Origin: Echinococcus granulosus | Lineage: Eukaryota > Platyhelminthes > Cestoda > Cyclophyllidea > Taeniidae | Direction: 5' to 3' | NCBI RefSeq assembly: GCF_000524195.1 | Contig: NW_020170407.1 | Coordinates: 295,772-359,771 of the forward strand | Length of the DNA stretch: 64,000 nt | In this document: in pieces, positions 12,339 through 24,360 of the stretch | How the letters are laid out: each line of letters begins with the position of its first letter | Numbering within the stretch: the stretch's first letter is position 1 | Translations under genes and position numbers: made by a program | Notes under the pieces: generated by a model | The model's input: only the letters and a program-made list of their open reading frames with translations | Databases searched by the model: none | What the model was told of the DNA's origin: nothing

Positions 12339-14571
12339 GCCCTCTCTTCCTTTCCCCATGTCTGATTGTTACTAAGTGTACAAAGAAATTGATGTGCTAA
12401 CAGCAACCTCTCGTCTGCGGATCAAAAGGCAATCGGGTCAAAACCAGGTAACTATTATCCTTTGGCCAATTCCAACACCAAAAGAGGCCTTGAACGCGCA
12501 GTCGGGGTGGGAACCCCCAGAAGTCGGAATAACTTGCAAAATTTGGTGTAGAGGCTTTCATTTTCTTTGAGTAATTTCCTGGAACTTCCGTAGATGGAGC
12601 GTCTTTGCTTGGATCTCATTGATGTGCTAAGAAACATGCTCTTACAGCCAATGAGTTATTTCATCGTCCGTTCCTCCATTCCCGCTAAAGCCTCGTGCCT
12701 GGCGGTGAAAGATACCTTTGGGGATGAGATTAGTACCCCCACATCGCCTATCTTCTGCTTTGATACATGCCATGTTTGATGTCATTTGGATCAGTGGTTT
12801 TGGGAGTGAAGTTGCGAAGAGTTGGGTAAAAGTCACGGAGATGACCAGAACGAAAACGTCTCAGTGATATGACAAGGTAACAGGAACCAGAAGTGACTGT
12901 GTTTATCCTCAGATAGCCTAGCAGAACTGAAGAAGTCGAGATGCCCGCGTTTCGAACAAGAGTGCAGGGGCAAATTGAAGAAGTTCGATCGGTGAGACAA
13001 TGTCAGAGCAGGTGAGAACACGTATGTGATCAAAATTAAGCCGCAAGGAACCTGTGGATGGGCTACCACTCCAAGAGATCAAGACATCCATCAATAGGCC
13101 CTAGACGGCCAACGTTTTGAATTTTTACAGCCCTTTGGGTTGCAGTGAAAAAGCACTTAGAACAGTGACAAGAACCAGAAATTTTATTTAAATGAATGCA
13201 ACCACAAACTTAACGCGATCAGTAGAGTACGAAACCCAAGCCCTAACAAAATGGCACTGCTTAGCCAGGTGAAACTATGACCTTAGAATTACGGGGTAAC
13301 AAGGCAAGTCAAAATAATAGGCGAATCGAAAGGCGATTATATAACGGCCAGCATAAAAATGCATATGAGGCATGACAATAAAAGGCACGATACACTAAAG
13401 CGGTAATTCCCATGCATAGTGGTAAGCAAGTCAATTATCTTCGCCGAATTAGCTCTGCAGGGTCCATCTTAGGAAAAAGACCTAAAAACCTTTAATGACA
13501 ATAAAATCAGGAAAAATAATTTAAACAACTGGGAGACATCTAGTGCCAACTTGGGTGCAGATGAGACCACAAGGAAAGATTGTAATAAAAGATCCAAAAA
13601 CATTATTATTTGAACATATTAATGGAAGAAATAGTGATTGCAAGGAAGAACAAATGTGAGGAGTTGGGAGGATAAGTTCCCTAAGGAGAACGTAGTGATA
13701 TGCCTTAGACAAGACGATTGTCAGAAGCAAAGCTATGGAGAATTGAAAGAGCTTAAATCATAAGGCATCAAAGACAAACAATGCAGCAGTGGATTAATGA
13801 ATTAAATGTTAACTTAGAGGACAGCACATGCGATCTTCTTTTCACGGAAAGGGTTGTCTTTAGGAGGGAAGAGAAGTGGGTCATTCCGCTCACGCTGTGT
13901 AATATATTGTACAAGTTCAAAGAGTGTTTTCGAGAGATTAATCGGCTTCACTCGAGCATGAATCTTCAATGCTCGCACCTCTTCTCTCTTTAGCTCGACA
14001 TCTTGACGCCGCACCATGTTCAATCTGCGCTATCTGGGCGGACAACTGCAAACACCACTGGTTGTCATCTGTATTATCACTAATAAGAGAAGAATGAAAA
14101 TACCGTCAAAAAAGCCTAAGCTTTTGCAATAATTGTGCGCCAGCATAACTGTGCTAAGGTAAACAAGTTCTAATGTCAGTTTTTTTACTCATTCATATAA
14201 TTTAAAATGAAAAATGGCAGAATTTTTTTTGCAAATACCTTGTTTGTTAATTGCGAAAAGTGGGATAGTTCATGTAGTTATATTGTTTTTTGAAGTAGTT
14301 GGCTGCTGCTTTTTTGCCTGTTGTAAAGAATTCAGCGCACATTGTGTTTACCTTTAAAAAATTGTTCAGACTGATGCTTGCCATTAAAAATAAACCACAT
14401 CTTTTTGTGACACCCACTAATTGCATGTTCGATTACACACCGTATGGTTGGCGGTACATTTGAAGCAAGTAGTTTGCCTATTTTCCTTTATATTTTATAA
14501 AATTATGGAGTACGATCCAGCCTCTCCTACTGAGTAAGCTTTCTGCAATATAAGTGTTAAATTGTAGTGAA
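12339..14571. other. No gene seen between PSME3IP1 and the RS-rich gene
   Basis: 2.2 kb with only short, unsupported ORFs. Poly-T tracts and AT-rich sequence precede 14572, as expected for a 5' flank. Confidence 0.5.
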
Positions 14572-16156
14572 ATGGAGGACAAGAACGACAGCTTAGATGT
14601 GGGCGCGATACCTTTGCCGGGTTTGCATTTCTGCGTTGTTTATTCCCTATAATTTAGATAATGTAATGCAAGATGAAATTGCGATTTTCTCTTCGACTGC
14701 GATTTATAACATTCCATTGCCTCCTGAGAAAGTCACACCAGTTGAGGATTTGCCCCCACATCGCAAACGTTTTTCTCCTCCACCTCCGCCGCCTCCACCC
14801 ATTGACAACCCAACTGATGTCTCTAACAAGTCAGATCCTTCCATTCTTTCTTTCCGAATTAAGGCAGTGAGTAAGCGTTCTCGTCCTGGTACCCTGCGCA
14901 CCGGAGTTTTGCCTACAAAGGCAAAGCACCCTGAAATCGAAGCAAAAACGGAGCTTTTTAAACCCACTAAAGAGGATGAACTTGAAATTATGGCCGAGCT
15001 TAATAATGAGAGTGTCGCCGAATTGCAAAATTCAGCCCAAACATCTCTCACTGCGATATCAGAAGCGATTCTTGCTCGTATTAATAATGCTGCGCAAGGT
15101 GAACGACAGCTTTCGGCTGTACTTCGGGAGATAAATAAAGTGAATGAGACTTCCAGTTCAACCACGGATAATAAGGTTTCTGAATTGACCATTGGGGCAT
15201 CGACGCAGCCAGATTCATCGGAAGAGCCTTCGAAATCCCAACTTGCTGATCCTCAAGCCGCTTCGACTGTCGACAAAGAAAAGTCCGAAAATCCCAAGGT
15301 TCGATCACGTTCCCGGTCGAGGACGAATGTTATGGACTTATCAAATCGTAGGAAGCGGCGTGCATCTTCAGAAAAACGGAAATCACGATCGAAAAGTTTG
15401 AGACGATCTCGATCACCAAAGAAATCGACAAAAAGGCGTAGGTCTAAATCTCCTGAAAAGACTAGTAAGCGCTCTCGTTCACGTTCTCGATCAGCTCGTC
15501 GCAGATCGCGCTCTCGGTCCAGGTCTACCAGGCGCCGCTCACGGTCTCGATCACTGCATCGGAGCAGGGTGCGTTCTCCCGTCCGAAGACGCCGATCTAG
15601 ATCGTCTAGAAGGCGAAAATCACCATTGTCTCCACGAAGACGCGATAGGGATTCCTCCCGCTCCAAATACAAACGTAGTGATGTAAAACGGTCCAGCGGT
15701 TCGTCTAAAAGACGATCATCCAAATCTAGGAAGCGAGAGACTACCGTGAGAATTACGAAGAAGGAGTCGGGCAAACTTCCTTCCGGCAAAAAGGACGAAA
15801 AACCACGATCTAAGAATAATACATCAACTAAGCAGAGTAAATCAAAGACAAACGATGCTGAAAAATCCAAGTCTTCTGAACAGAAGAGTAAGAAGACCGC
15901 TAAGGCGACGCGCTCTTTATCTTCTAATAAGGATGAACGGTCGAAAGGGGTAAAGTCCTCATCAAAGTTGTTTGAGGCGTTTTCAACTGAAAGCCACTCG
16001 GAGGATGGCGTAGTACAGTCCAAACGGCCCCAAAAGGAGGAGAATGGATCGGTTTTGGGTGATCGTGTCGGTCCTCATACACCTGAATCCCCCTCCCATG
16101 CAGTTCCTACCACGAAAGCTCCGACTGACGTGGTAACTCAAAAATGTACAGCGTAA
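14572..16156 (+). CDS. Arginine/serine-rich (RS-domain) nuclear protein
   Basis: Exon 1 is 14572-14620 (ATG GAG GAC...), the intron is 37 nt (14621-14657) and exon 2 is 14658-16156. The phases match (1) and give 515 residues. The N-terminal third has a polyproline run (eight Pro after KRFS, about residue 55) and an acidic/amphipathic part. The middle, about residues 230-380, is a dense RS repeat domain typical of splicing or transcription-coupled factors. The tail is Lys/Ser-rich. Two overlapping AATAAA signals (16158-16168) follow the stop directly, which favours an independent gene. SETD2 begins 225 bp further on, and vertebrate SETD2 also has an RS-like N terminus. The ORF could therefore instead be spliced into SETD2, for example from a donor near 16060. 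The exact family is not recognised. Confidence 0.7.
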
Positions 16157-16381
16157 AAATAAAATAAACTCCACCGATGTAGCAGCATTTATGCCCGCTT
16201 TGTCGACTGTACATACAATTTGCTGAGCCTTTTCCCTTTCCAACACTATCACAAAAGTCCTGTAATTTTGTGGCGTTTAGTTTGAAATCCATCTATTCTA
16301 TCGCCTTGCCTTGTTCGTGTTTATGCGTATAGTTTGATGGATTGGTTGTTGTATTTTTTTCTCTTTTAAAGACTGTCAGAA

Positions 16382-19300
16382 ATGGTTTTGAACGAGGGGA
16401 GTGCGGCGCAACTGAGGCATGATGCCGGGACAGACAAGACTGAAATGCATCCCTCTTATTCTTCAACTTCCTCAACCACTTGTCACACTCCTTCTTCTAG
16501 CACTTCTTCCTCTTCCTCTACGGTCTCAGACTGTACTGCCTCACCGAAAAAGTGCACCACTGGAAAGTTGGGTACGCGAAAGCGACTTACTTCTGCGGTC
16601 TACGAATCCGATGATTCTTCCCCCAACGCACGCTATCGGCTGAGACGTCGAAAGACTGTGCATCAGGCTCGTGGGGATGCTGGGACTCCGCTGCAGGATT
16701 ACTCATGTTCAAAACCTTCACCAGAGGTGGCTGAATTGCTTCGGTAAGCGGGACCTTCAGCATCTTTTGTAAATGAATATTGATGTGCGAAGTGATTAGG
16801 TGTTTTGAAAAAGCGAATACAGAGTTCATGCCGTGTGATCTTGCCACCTTTCTGTTCCTTAATCGGTCGCCCTTAAAAACGATGTGAATATCACTGTTTC
16901 TTTGGCTGCATCCCCCCCTCGTAATCACTTTCTTAAAGCAATTCTTGCAAAAATGTTGTTTCACCGCGGTTACTTTTGATGATGCTATGGGTTATACCCC
17001 TCTTGAAGTAGTTCTATTACCAACACCCAGAGAGTCTGGGTTCCATGGCACCATAACGAAGGCCGAATCACAAAAAGCTGAACTAGACCGGCATTATCAT
17101 TTGATGATTCTGCGTTGCTCATCAGGAAACAATTCGAATTAGTTAGGAGCGAGAATCATACAATAATGGTCCATCACAGTGAGTGGACTGCTGAATTTAA
17201 CTGTGGTTTTCCGTCTCATTTGAGCTGAGTCTGCCTGTCACACTGTTTTTACAAACTGGTTTAAAGAGGTTAATATGATAGGTATTTCTTAGATCTCATT
17301 AGTGATTTACAGCATTCTCGTTCTCCATGCCGATCAACTTACTTAGACGTACGTACTCGAAAGCTATACTCTTTGATGGAATATGACGCTCCGGGCCTTC
17401 TCTTAGGTCGTAATGAGTCGTATTAGCATAAAAAAGTTAATAGTGATGAAGACTGTAGCGCCCGTGGGGTTAACTTTATTTCAAATGATCGTCGATCTGT
17501 TGCATGAGTACACGGGTTCTGTCAGCTTCATCACTTATTACTTCGTTGTGAGGATCTTTTTCCATCGAAATTCTGGACTTATCCAATCTGAGCTGCACTT
17601 TGTTATCAACGCTGATGCAGAATTTTAAATTGGATGAGTTACTGACCAGTTGACTCAGTTAGTTCAGTATTCCGTGTGGTTTGGTTTAAAAAGTTGGTTG
17701 TTTTATGCTTCAACGATACCAGTGTTCTTTTCTGTCTTTCTAAGGCATACGAGTCTGGAGTTTGCGTCATTATTAATGTGGGAAGACCGAGAGGCTGGTA
17801 CTCAAATCGCGATAAATCCAAAAGACATCTATTCAGAGTAAATGCCAATCCATTACACCCACCAAGCCATCTCTGATGAAAACTTTTAGGCAGTGTGGAG
17901 TTTTATCCCTATCAGAAAGGATATCTTTCCATTTTAGACCCTTCCAAGTGAAGCCAATCGAACATTTTGCACGGACTGCTGGTGTCCCAACTCCAGATTA
18001 TATACATGTATTGGAAAACGACTACGCCCTCTTGGAAGATCGGTTACGCCGCGAGGGTATCAACTTGGCCTCGGAGGTTCTTTCGCTTCAACGGCGGGGC
18101 GGTGGCGGTGATTGGGTCTGCGACTGTGCTGTGCCTAGTGCAGACGAACTCCTGTCTGGAAAGCTAGCCTGTGGCCAGGGCTGTATCAACCGTGCTGTCT
18201 ACATTGAGTGTGGCTCACGATGTCCCGCTCACGCCGTCTGCTCGAATCGCCAGTTTCAACTGCGTCTCTATGCTTCCACAGAGCCGTTCTACTGTGGACC
18301 GGAGAAGGGTTGGGGCCTTAGAGCCCTGCAAACCATTTCAAAGTGAGTGGAACCACCACATCTGCCTTCATCCGCTTATCGGTGGTGGTGTTAAACTAGC
18401 TTTTGGACTTGCAATAGAATTCACATGCTGATAAACCAATATGGCAATTTTCTGGATTGATTCAGGTCAGCACACGCTGAACTTGTGGTGTTAGTGGTTG
18501 CTGCAGTTTCAGCTCCTCTCGGGTCCTGAGGAGTTTCGCTTTGTCTACTTCCGATTCTTCCAGACATGATCCACAATCTTGAAATTGCTTATCTTTGCTA
18601 GGCGCATTACATCTTGATTAATATCGCATGCCTTTCCTGAACCAAGTTAGACCAGTGATTTCATCCTTTAATGAAAGGTGTGATAGTTTTGATGCCTTGC
18701 GCCATTTTCCGTTTATTTGACGATGGATCTACTATTACAATGCCAAATATTTCGGTAGACATCAATTGAAGTCCCTTGATAGCTAAAGATCGTCATTGTT
18801 TTCTTTTTCTCCCTCTAACCTAGCTACTCATGTATTGCTCTGTTTTAGTACATCTTCGGTTTTCAGTTTAATCTAGTAAAGTTTCGTTCCCCCAATGGCA
18901 ACATTCTCTTTCCATTTACCAACTTTTCTAGAAGTTAGCATTTCACTTTTGGGAGGTGGCATTAGGATGGATACTTGGAGAATGTCTCCATTGATATCTT
19001 ATGGTGGTTACGAGTGTATTATTGGTGTTTCTGGTGTGTGTTGGCGTTACTGTGTGAGCTTTTTTTTAACACTGCTGACAGTGCTTAGCCCTCTATTCTT
19101 ATCACGAACTTCTTTACCATCGCATAATTCCTGAACTGTTCGGTGATCGCTGAAATCATGGGGAAAAGTTGTTAAATGTCTCCTTCAGCTCCATGCACTT
19201 GATTGGTTTCTCAATGTCGCAAGCGATGGCGTTTTTACGGCCTTATTTGTCCTTTTGTGAGTGTTTTTTACTTGTAACTCTATTGCTAGCACCGATGTCC

Positions 19301-22300
19301 AGAGCAAATGGATGACTACCTAATTTGAATCAAGGGAGTACCAAAGTGGTATGACGTTTGCTTTTCATTCACCAGCGCCACAGCACAGCGGTCGAGTCAT
19401 TCATGCTATTATTACACAAAGGAGCCGGGACCCCCATCATGTGGGACATTAAACATGCTTGGTTGAACACGCAACTTACACAGATGTATTTCTGGTGTCT
19501 AGCTCTCATAACAGTGTTCGGGTGAACTGAAAATATCAAAAAATCAGGAACAAAGGTATTCTCTGAAAGTGTAGCAAGACACATCAGTGTAATCGGGAAA
19601 GAGTATACCCACGAGGAGAACGCCGCAGGGCTCATTGGGTAGCCTAAACCACAAAGAATGTGGAACCCACGTGGTTAATTGAAAAATCAACACAAAACTT
19701 ATTCTATTAAACAACGGTTATATTTAATCACCATGGCAGGGCTTTGGAATCCGTTTTACTGTTGTCCTGTGTTTGGTTTTCCACCCATTCTACTGTGGTT
19801 GGTGTCCCGTAGCGAGCTCATTTTGTGCGCCAATCACTTCCCGTAGAAGCATTCACCCGAGAGCCATGCTTTCAAGGCGACGTCTTTTGCATTAATTCCT
19901 TCCTCTTCTGTTGTTATTTCACTGCTACTCAGCCAACTATCCGGGTCACTCCCCGCCTTTCCTTCTTCATTACTCGCTCAAGCCTTGAGCTATTTCCAAC
20001 GTTTGATGCTGTTTAGATAGTCCTGATGCTGTAATTTCCTGCTGATTTGGTCATCCACACCGGACGCCTTCTTCGCTCTAACGGGGTGATTTCACCAGCA
20101 GTGGGGCTCTAGAGTTATCCCTGCATACACTGGAGGGTATACAGGGCTGGTCGGTGGCTTACCTGCTTATGTATACGGAAAGGCTACCATAATTACTCGC
20201 ACAGTGACACTTAAAACAGACTCTCTCCTACTGAATCTCCATCACAGAGGCACCTTCATCGTGGAGTACGCTGGTGAGGTTATTGATTTCCCCGAGTTTC
20301 GACGTCGTATCCGGCAATATGAGAAGGCGAAGCGAGTGCATCACTACTTCATGTCTCTCGGTCCAGACCACTTTATCGACGCCGGTGCCAAGGGCAACTG
20401 GGCGCGCTTTGTCAACCACTCCTGCGAACCCAATGCGGAGACCCAAAAGGTCTGTCTTGCTCTTTCCCTCTCTACCATTGATCTCCACTGCTGTAACCCT
20501 TTTTACCAATTTCAGTGGATGGTGAATGGGCGGATTAAGATAGGCTTCTTCGCAATTTGCGATATTCCGGCTGGTGAGGAAATCACCATCGATTACCAGT
20601 TCGTCCAGTTTGGGTATGTGGTTGATTGAACGCCCATCAATGTTTACCGGAGGCGATCACATCAAACCGGAACTTTTGAGTCCATTGAAAATAGCGAAAG
20701 AACGAATTTTGGGGATTGAAAACTACATAGTCTGTTGCATTTACGCACTCGTGCTAGGGTTTACCTAATGCCCAGGAAAGATATATCACCACTAGTCCAT
20801 TGTAGTCAAAATCGGGAAGCTGTCTTGGTATCCAGCATGCGCGCGCATGATGAATTTTTGAGGCTATGGAATGGGAGTCACCATGGCGGGCGTCGTCACC
20901 CACCGACGAATGTTAGTCTTTAAAATGGTTGTATTCAAACCACTTAAGCGTTATACTACTGAGTGGCTGAGCGAAGGATTTTGTAGATATAGGTAGATAC
21001 CCATGGGTTTAAGCTGTGCGCTTTCTTTTACAAGAGACGTCATAGTTACCAAGCCATTGCCTCCACGCACGCAGTGCTACAGTTTTCCACCATCTTGACT
21101 GCCAGTGTCTGGGGTGAAGTGGCCCACGACATCTTCGTCGCCTATTACGAGTAGCGATAGGACAGACTCATTTTACTACTTCTTGTGACACCGACACGGT
21201 TGCATTCCTTTTTATGTCTATATGCAGAATTACAAATTATGAATCGACTTCACTTGCTTCCGTAAAAACTCAGCTGTACTGCCGTTTTTACTGTTGATTC
21301 AGCGTGACGGAGCAGAAGTGTTACTGTGGTACGCCTTCTTGTTCCGGTATTATGGGAGCTACGAGCAAGCAATTGCAGGATAAAGTCCGTCTAAAGGACA
21401 CCAGAGCGGTAGGTATTGTTCTTACTTCGTTGGCAATGGAGTGTAATTTAGTGAGCGTGTTTTTTTTGTCTTCTTTAGGTGGAACGTCGTATTATTCAAC
21501 TGTTGACTGGAAAGACACTACAAACAGCAATGGACGTGACCTTCCTCATTCAAGTGATGGTCCAGGAGTACCTCACCCGCTACACCCGCCTCGAGTTGTT
21601 AAAACTTCTTGTCCACACGGAGACGGAGAGTTATTTGAAACTATTTCGTCAATACAACGGCCTGGAACTTCTCGCTTCCTACATGTGCGATACAGCTCCA
21701 ACAGACTGGGAGCTGAAGCATCAGATACTCCTCTGTCTGGATCACATTCCAATTACAGAACAGAAGCAAGTGCAGACGGATTCGAGTCTGATGGAGTTTG
21801 TGCGTCAATGGACGATGGATCCACGGTACTGCCGATCCCGTAACACTGAAACTGTATCTTCTACAGAACCAAAGGCATCAGCGGATGACTCAAAATGTCT
21901 GGACGAATCACAGTTCGCAGAACTACCAAAGGAGATTGATGAGATTAATGAGCAACGGGAACAACAAAAACAGCAACCGGACGCGAACACTGTTAAAGTC
22001 TTTTCACCGGAGGAGGAGAAGGCCATAATTGAAGATATTCGTCAGCTGGCCGAACGCATTCTTAGTCGGTGGTTGAAGCTTCCAGTGAGTTTACACCTCA
22101 CATATCTAGTGCAACCGGTCAACAAAGGAGTGAATTTTTTTTTTTCAAGGTGGAGACCTACCGAATTCCACGTCTCGAGCGCGAAGAGACGGAGCAGTCG
22201 ATTCTACAATCTTCGTGTTCTTCTCTCATTTCATGGGACGTTTCTTCCACTCAAGATGGTATGAAAGCAACCCTTCATTCGCTTGCTTTGATCTGCATCT

Positions 22301-24360
22301 CGGGACATTCAAAATATGAGTCGTTTTAATTTGTAGACGCATTCCAGTCTTGGCGTCCAATAGCACAAGAGACAACCAGGAATAAGTAAGTTATTGCCAG
22401 GGTTTTTGTATTTATACCCACTGGAAATATCTATAGTGTCGTATTGGGGTGAATATGCGGCTAATCAAATACAGGTTCATCTCGTTAGCTGTTTAGAACT
22501 GTAATTTTATGCAATCTTTTTTCTGGAACCGATATTTGCAAAAGAGGTAATATTTTCCATGCAGCTCCCATAACAGCTATTCATGCTTGTCGTCTCCTTT
22601 TGGTAAATCTTTGGGTCATACGTCCACCACGAGTAGTTCAAGACTCAACTCAAAAGGGCTAAAAAGACAAAACGATCAGGAAATTCTTTCTCACTGTTGA
22701 GTCCTACAGGCTCTGTGGGAGAAGGAATTCAGGTAACTTTTTCGGGTCAAACCTACCAAATGATCAGAGTTCCTGAGCCCTTCAAAACCTCACACTATCA
22801 CCACGCCATTCTTGTACAGTTTGTTGTCTCTCCCCGCCCATGCATAGATGCTCTCCCTATTTCAATGGTCGGACGGGAAACTTTAGCTCTTCAGGACGAA
22901 GGAACCATCAAGATTGTCAGAGCGAAGTCTCCGTAGATCAGAATTTGAGTCGGTTAGAGCGACGAGCTCAATTTGAGGCGGCTGTTGCAGCTGCCGCTGC
23001 GACCAACCCTGCAACAACCACTGGCACCACCGAGATCACATCTTCAACCTGCTCCTCTTCATCCTCCAAGGATCTACGGAGCCTATTGTTGAAGACCCTT
23101 TCTCGCCAGGCTTTTTCTTCTGAAAAACAAAGTGAAGGTTTTTGTGCTGCGTTACAACAGGCCACCTCTGAGATTTCCGCCAAGATTTGCGAGTTTAACG
23201 CGAAAAATGATACTAATGGGGTATGTCCTTATGAGGATGAAATGCTTTCTACTCGTTCATGTAAGTAGCGGGTTAAATTCCGGTTCCACACTTCCCCTTT
23301 CAGCTGATCGCCTACCTACAAAAGCTGGCCGGAGAAGATCCCGAGACCAAACTCGAGTTCCCGTGGCGGTCTGCAGTGGATTCAAAGTCAGGTCTTACCT
23401 ACTACTACAACTCCGTGACGCGAGAAGTTCGATGGGATGCACCGGTCCCGAAGAAGGAACCTTCGGAGGATCGAGTGAAAAAGCACTTCATTGCAGAAAT
23501 CTATGCGGTCAATCTAAAAATTCTGAAACCATTCCGACTGCCAAACTGCATCACTGGGCGCCTAGAGAGCGATGAGGATATGAAATACGTTGCTAAGAAG
23601 GCAAGTATTATACGTTTGTTTCGCTTAGTTGCACCGGTGTGGTAAGGAATTTGAATAAGCTAAATGTTCCGGAGGCGCTCGTATGTCGATCGTGACTGTG
23701 TTTGTCTCGGTGAGTATTTCCATAAGCACTCATTTCACCGTGTGAAACGTCTGATCGGCGTATAGCCTGTCGTGTGACGAAATCGTGTGAGAGATGACTT
23801 GTTTGGTAAGTACTGGCATTTTTCCGCTTTTGATTAGCACAGAAGGGCTGAGTTAACGGAGGATTTTTGACAAGGAAGCCTAGGATTTTCTAAATGTGAC
23901 GAATCTGGAGTATATCGCTCCACCCTGGAACCAACACGATGGGGTCGTTATGCAAGCTGTTCTGGGTTGGTTTAGCTGTGCTGGTGAATCTTTCGGAGTC
24001 GAAGCTGTTTTCCCGGGGGGTTGAGTTGTGTGGAAAAAGGGATGCTATTTTTACTCTTGAAAATATATTACTTCTATAAATTCTTAGTTTGGTTTAAATA
24101 CATTTTGTAACACGGCTATTACCTTTTTTCAGTTTGCTTTCGCCTTTGCGAATCGGGAACTGGCTCGACGCAGAAGCGATGAGAAGCCTCGATTGAATCG
24201 TCAGACTGTGGATCGTCTTCGTCGTAAAATTACTCGATATTTAACCTCCAAAGGGGAGGTTTACGTTCGTAGTAACATGAGCTCCGTGAGTAATCCCACT
24301 GCGGACGGCTGCGACATGGAAATAGACAGTGAGGACGAGGGCAATAACATTTATGTTTGA
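16382..24360 (+). CDS. SETD2: Histone H3 lysine-36 methyltransferase SETD2
   Basis: Trimethylates H3K36 on genes being transcribed, travelling with RNA polymerase II. Fourteen exons keep phase throughout: 16382-16743, 17745-17837, 17938-18342, 20248-20449, 20516-20613, 21303-21408, 21479-22084, 22150-22258, 22337-22385, 22565-22602, 22710-22732, 22921-23220, 23304-23600 and 24133-24360 (971 residues). Domains in order: AWS (about 212-272, CDC...CINRAVYIEC); SET (272-386, with VEYAGEV, NHSCEPN and the ITIDYQF motif); post-SET (KCYCGTPSCSG); the SETD2-specific helical region (about 423-540); LAERILSRWLKLPVETYRIPR; a WW domain (about 819-843); and the SRI domain that binds the polymerase tail (about 855-945). 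It is much shorter than the vertebrate protein at the N terminus. Exon 13 ends in a GC donor. The start ATG is preceded by an acceptor-like CTGTCAG, so the mRNA may begin by trans-splicing. Confidence 0.92.
18343..20247 (+). other. Large SETD2 intron
   Basis: A 1.9 kb intron between the AWS and SET exons. It contains no accepted gene. CACAAAGGAGCCG near 19415 recurs near 47501 in a FAAH intron, so it may carry a dispersed repeat. Confidence 0.6.

Noticed and set aside
15253..16023. 256-codon minus-strand ORF rich in Asp/Arg
   Set aside because: It is the exact antisense shadow of the RS repeat, whose codons leave both strands open; the plus strand has the splice site, start and poly(A) signals.
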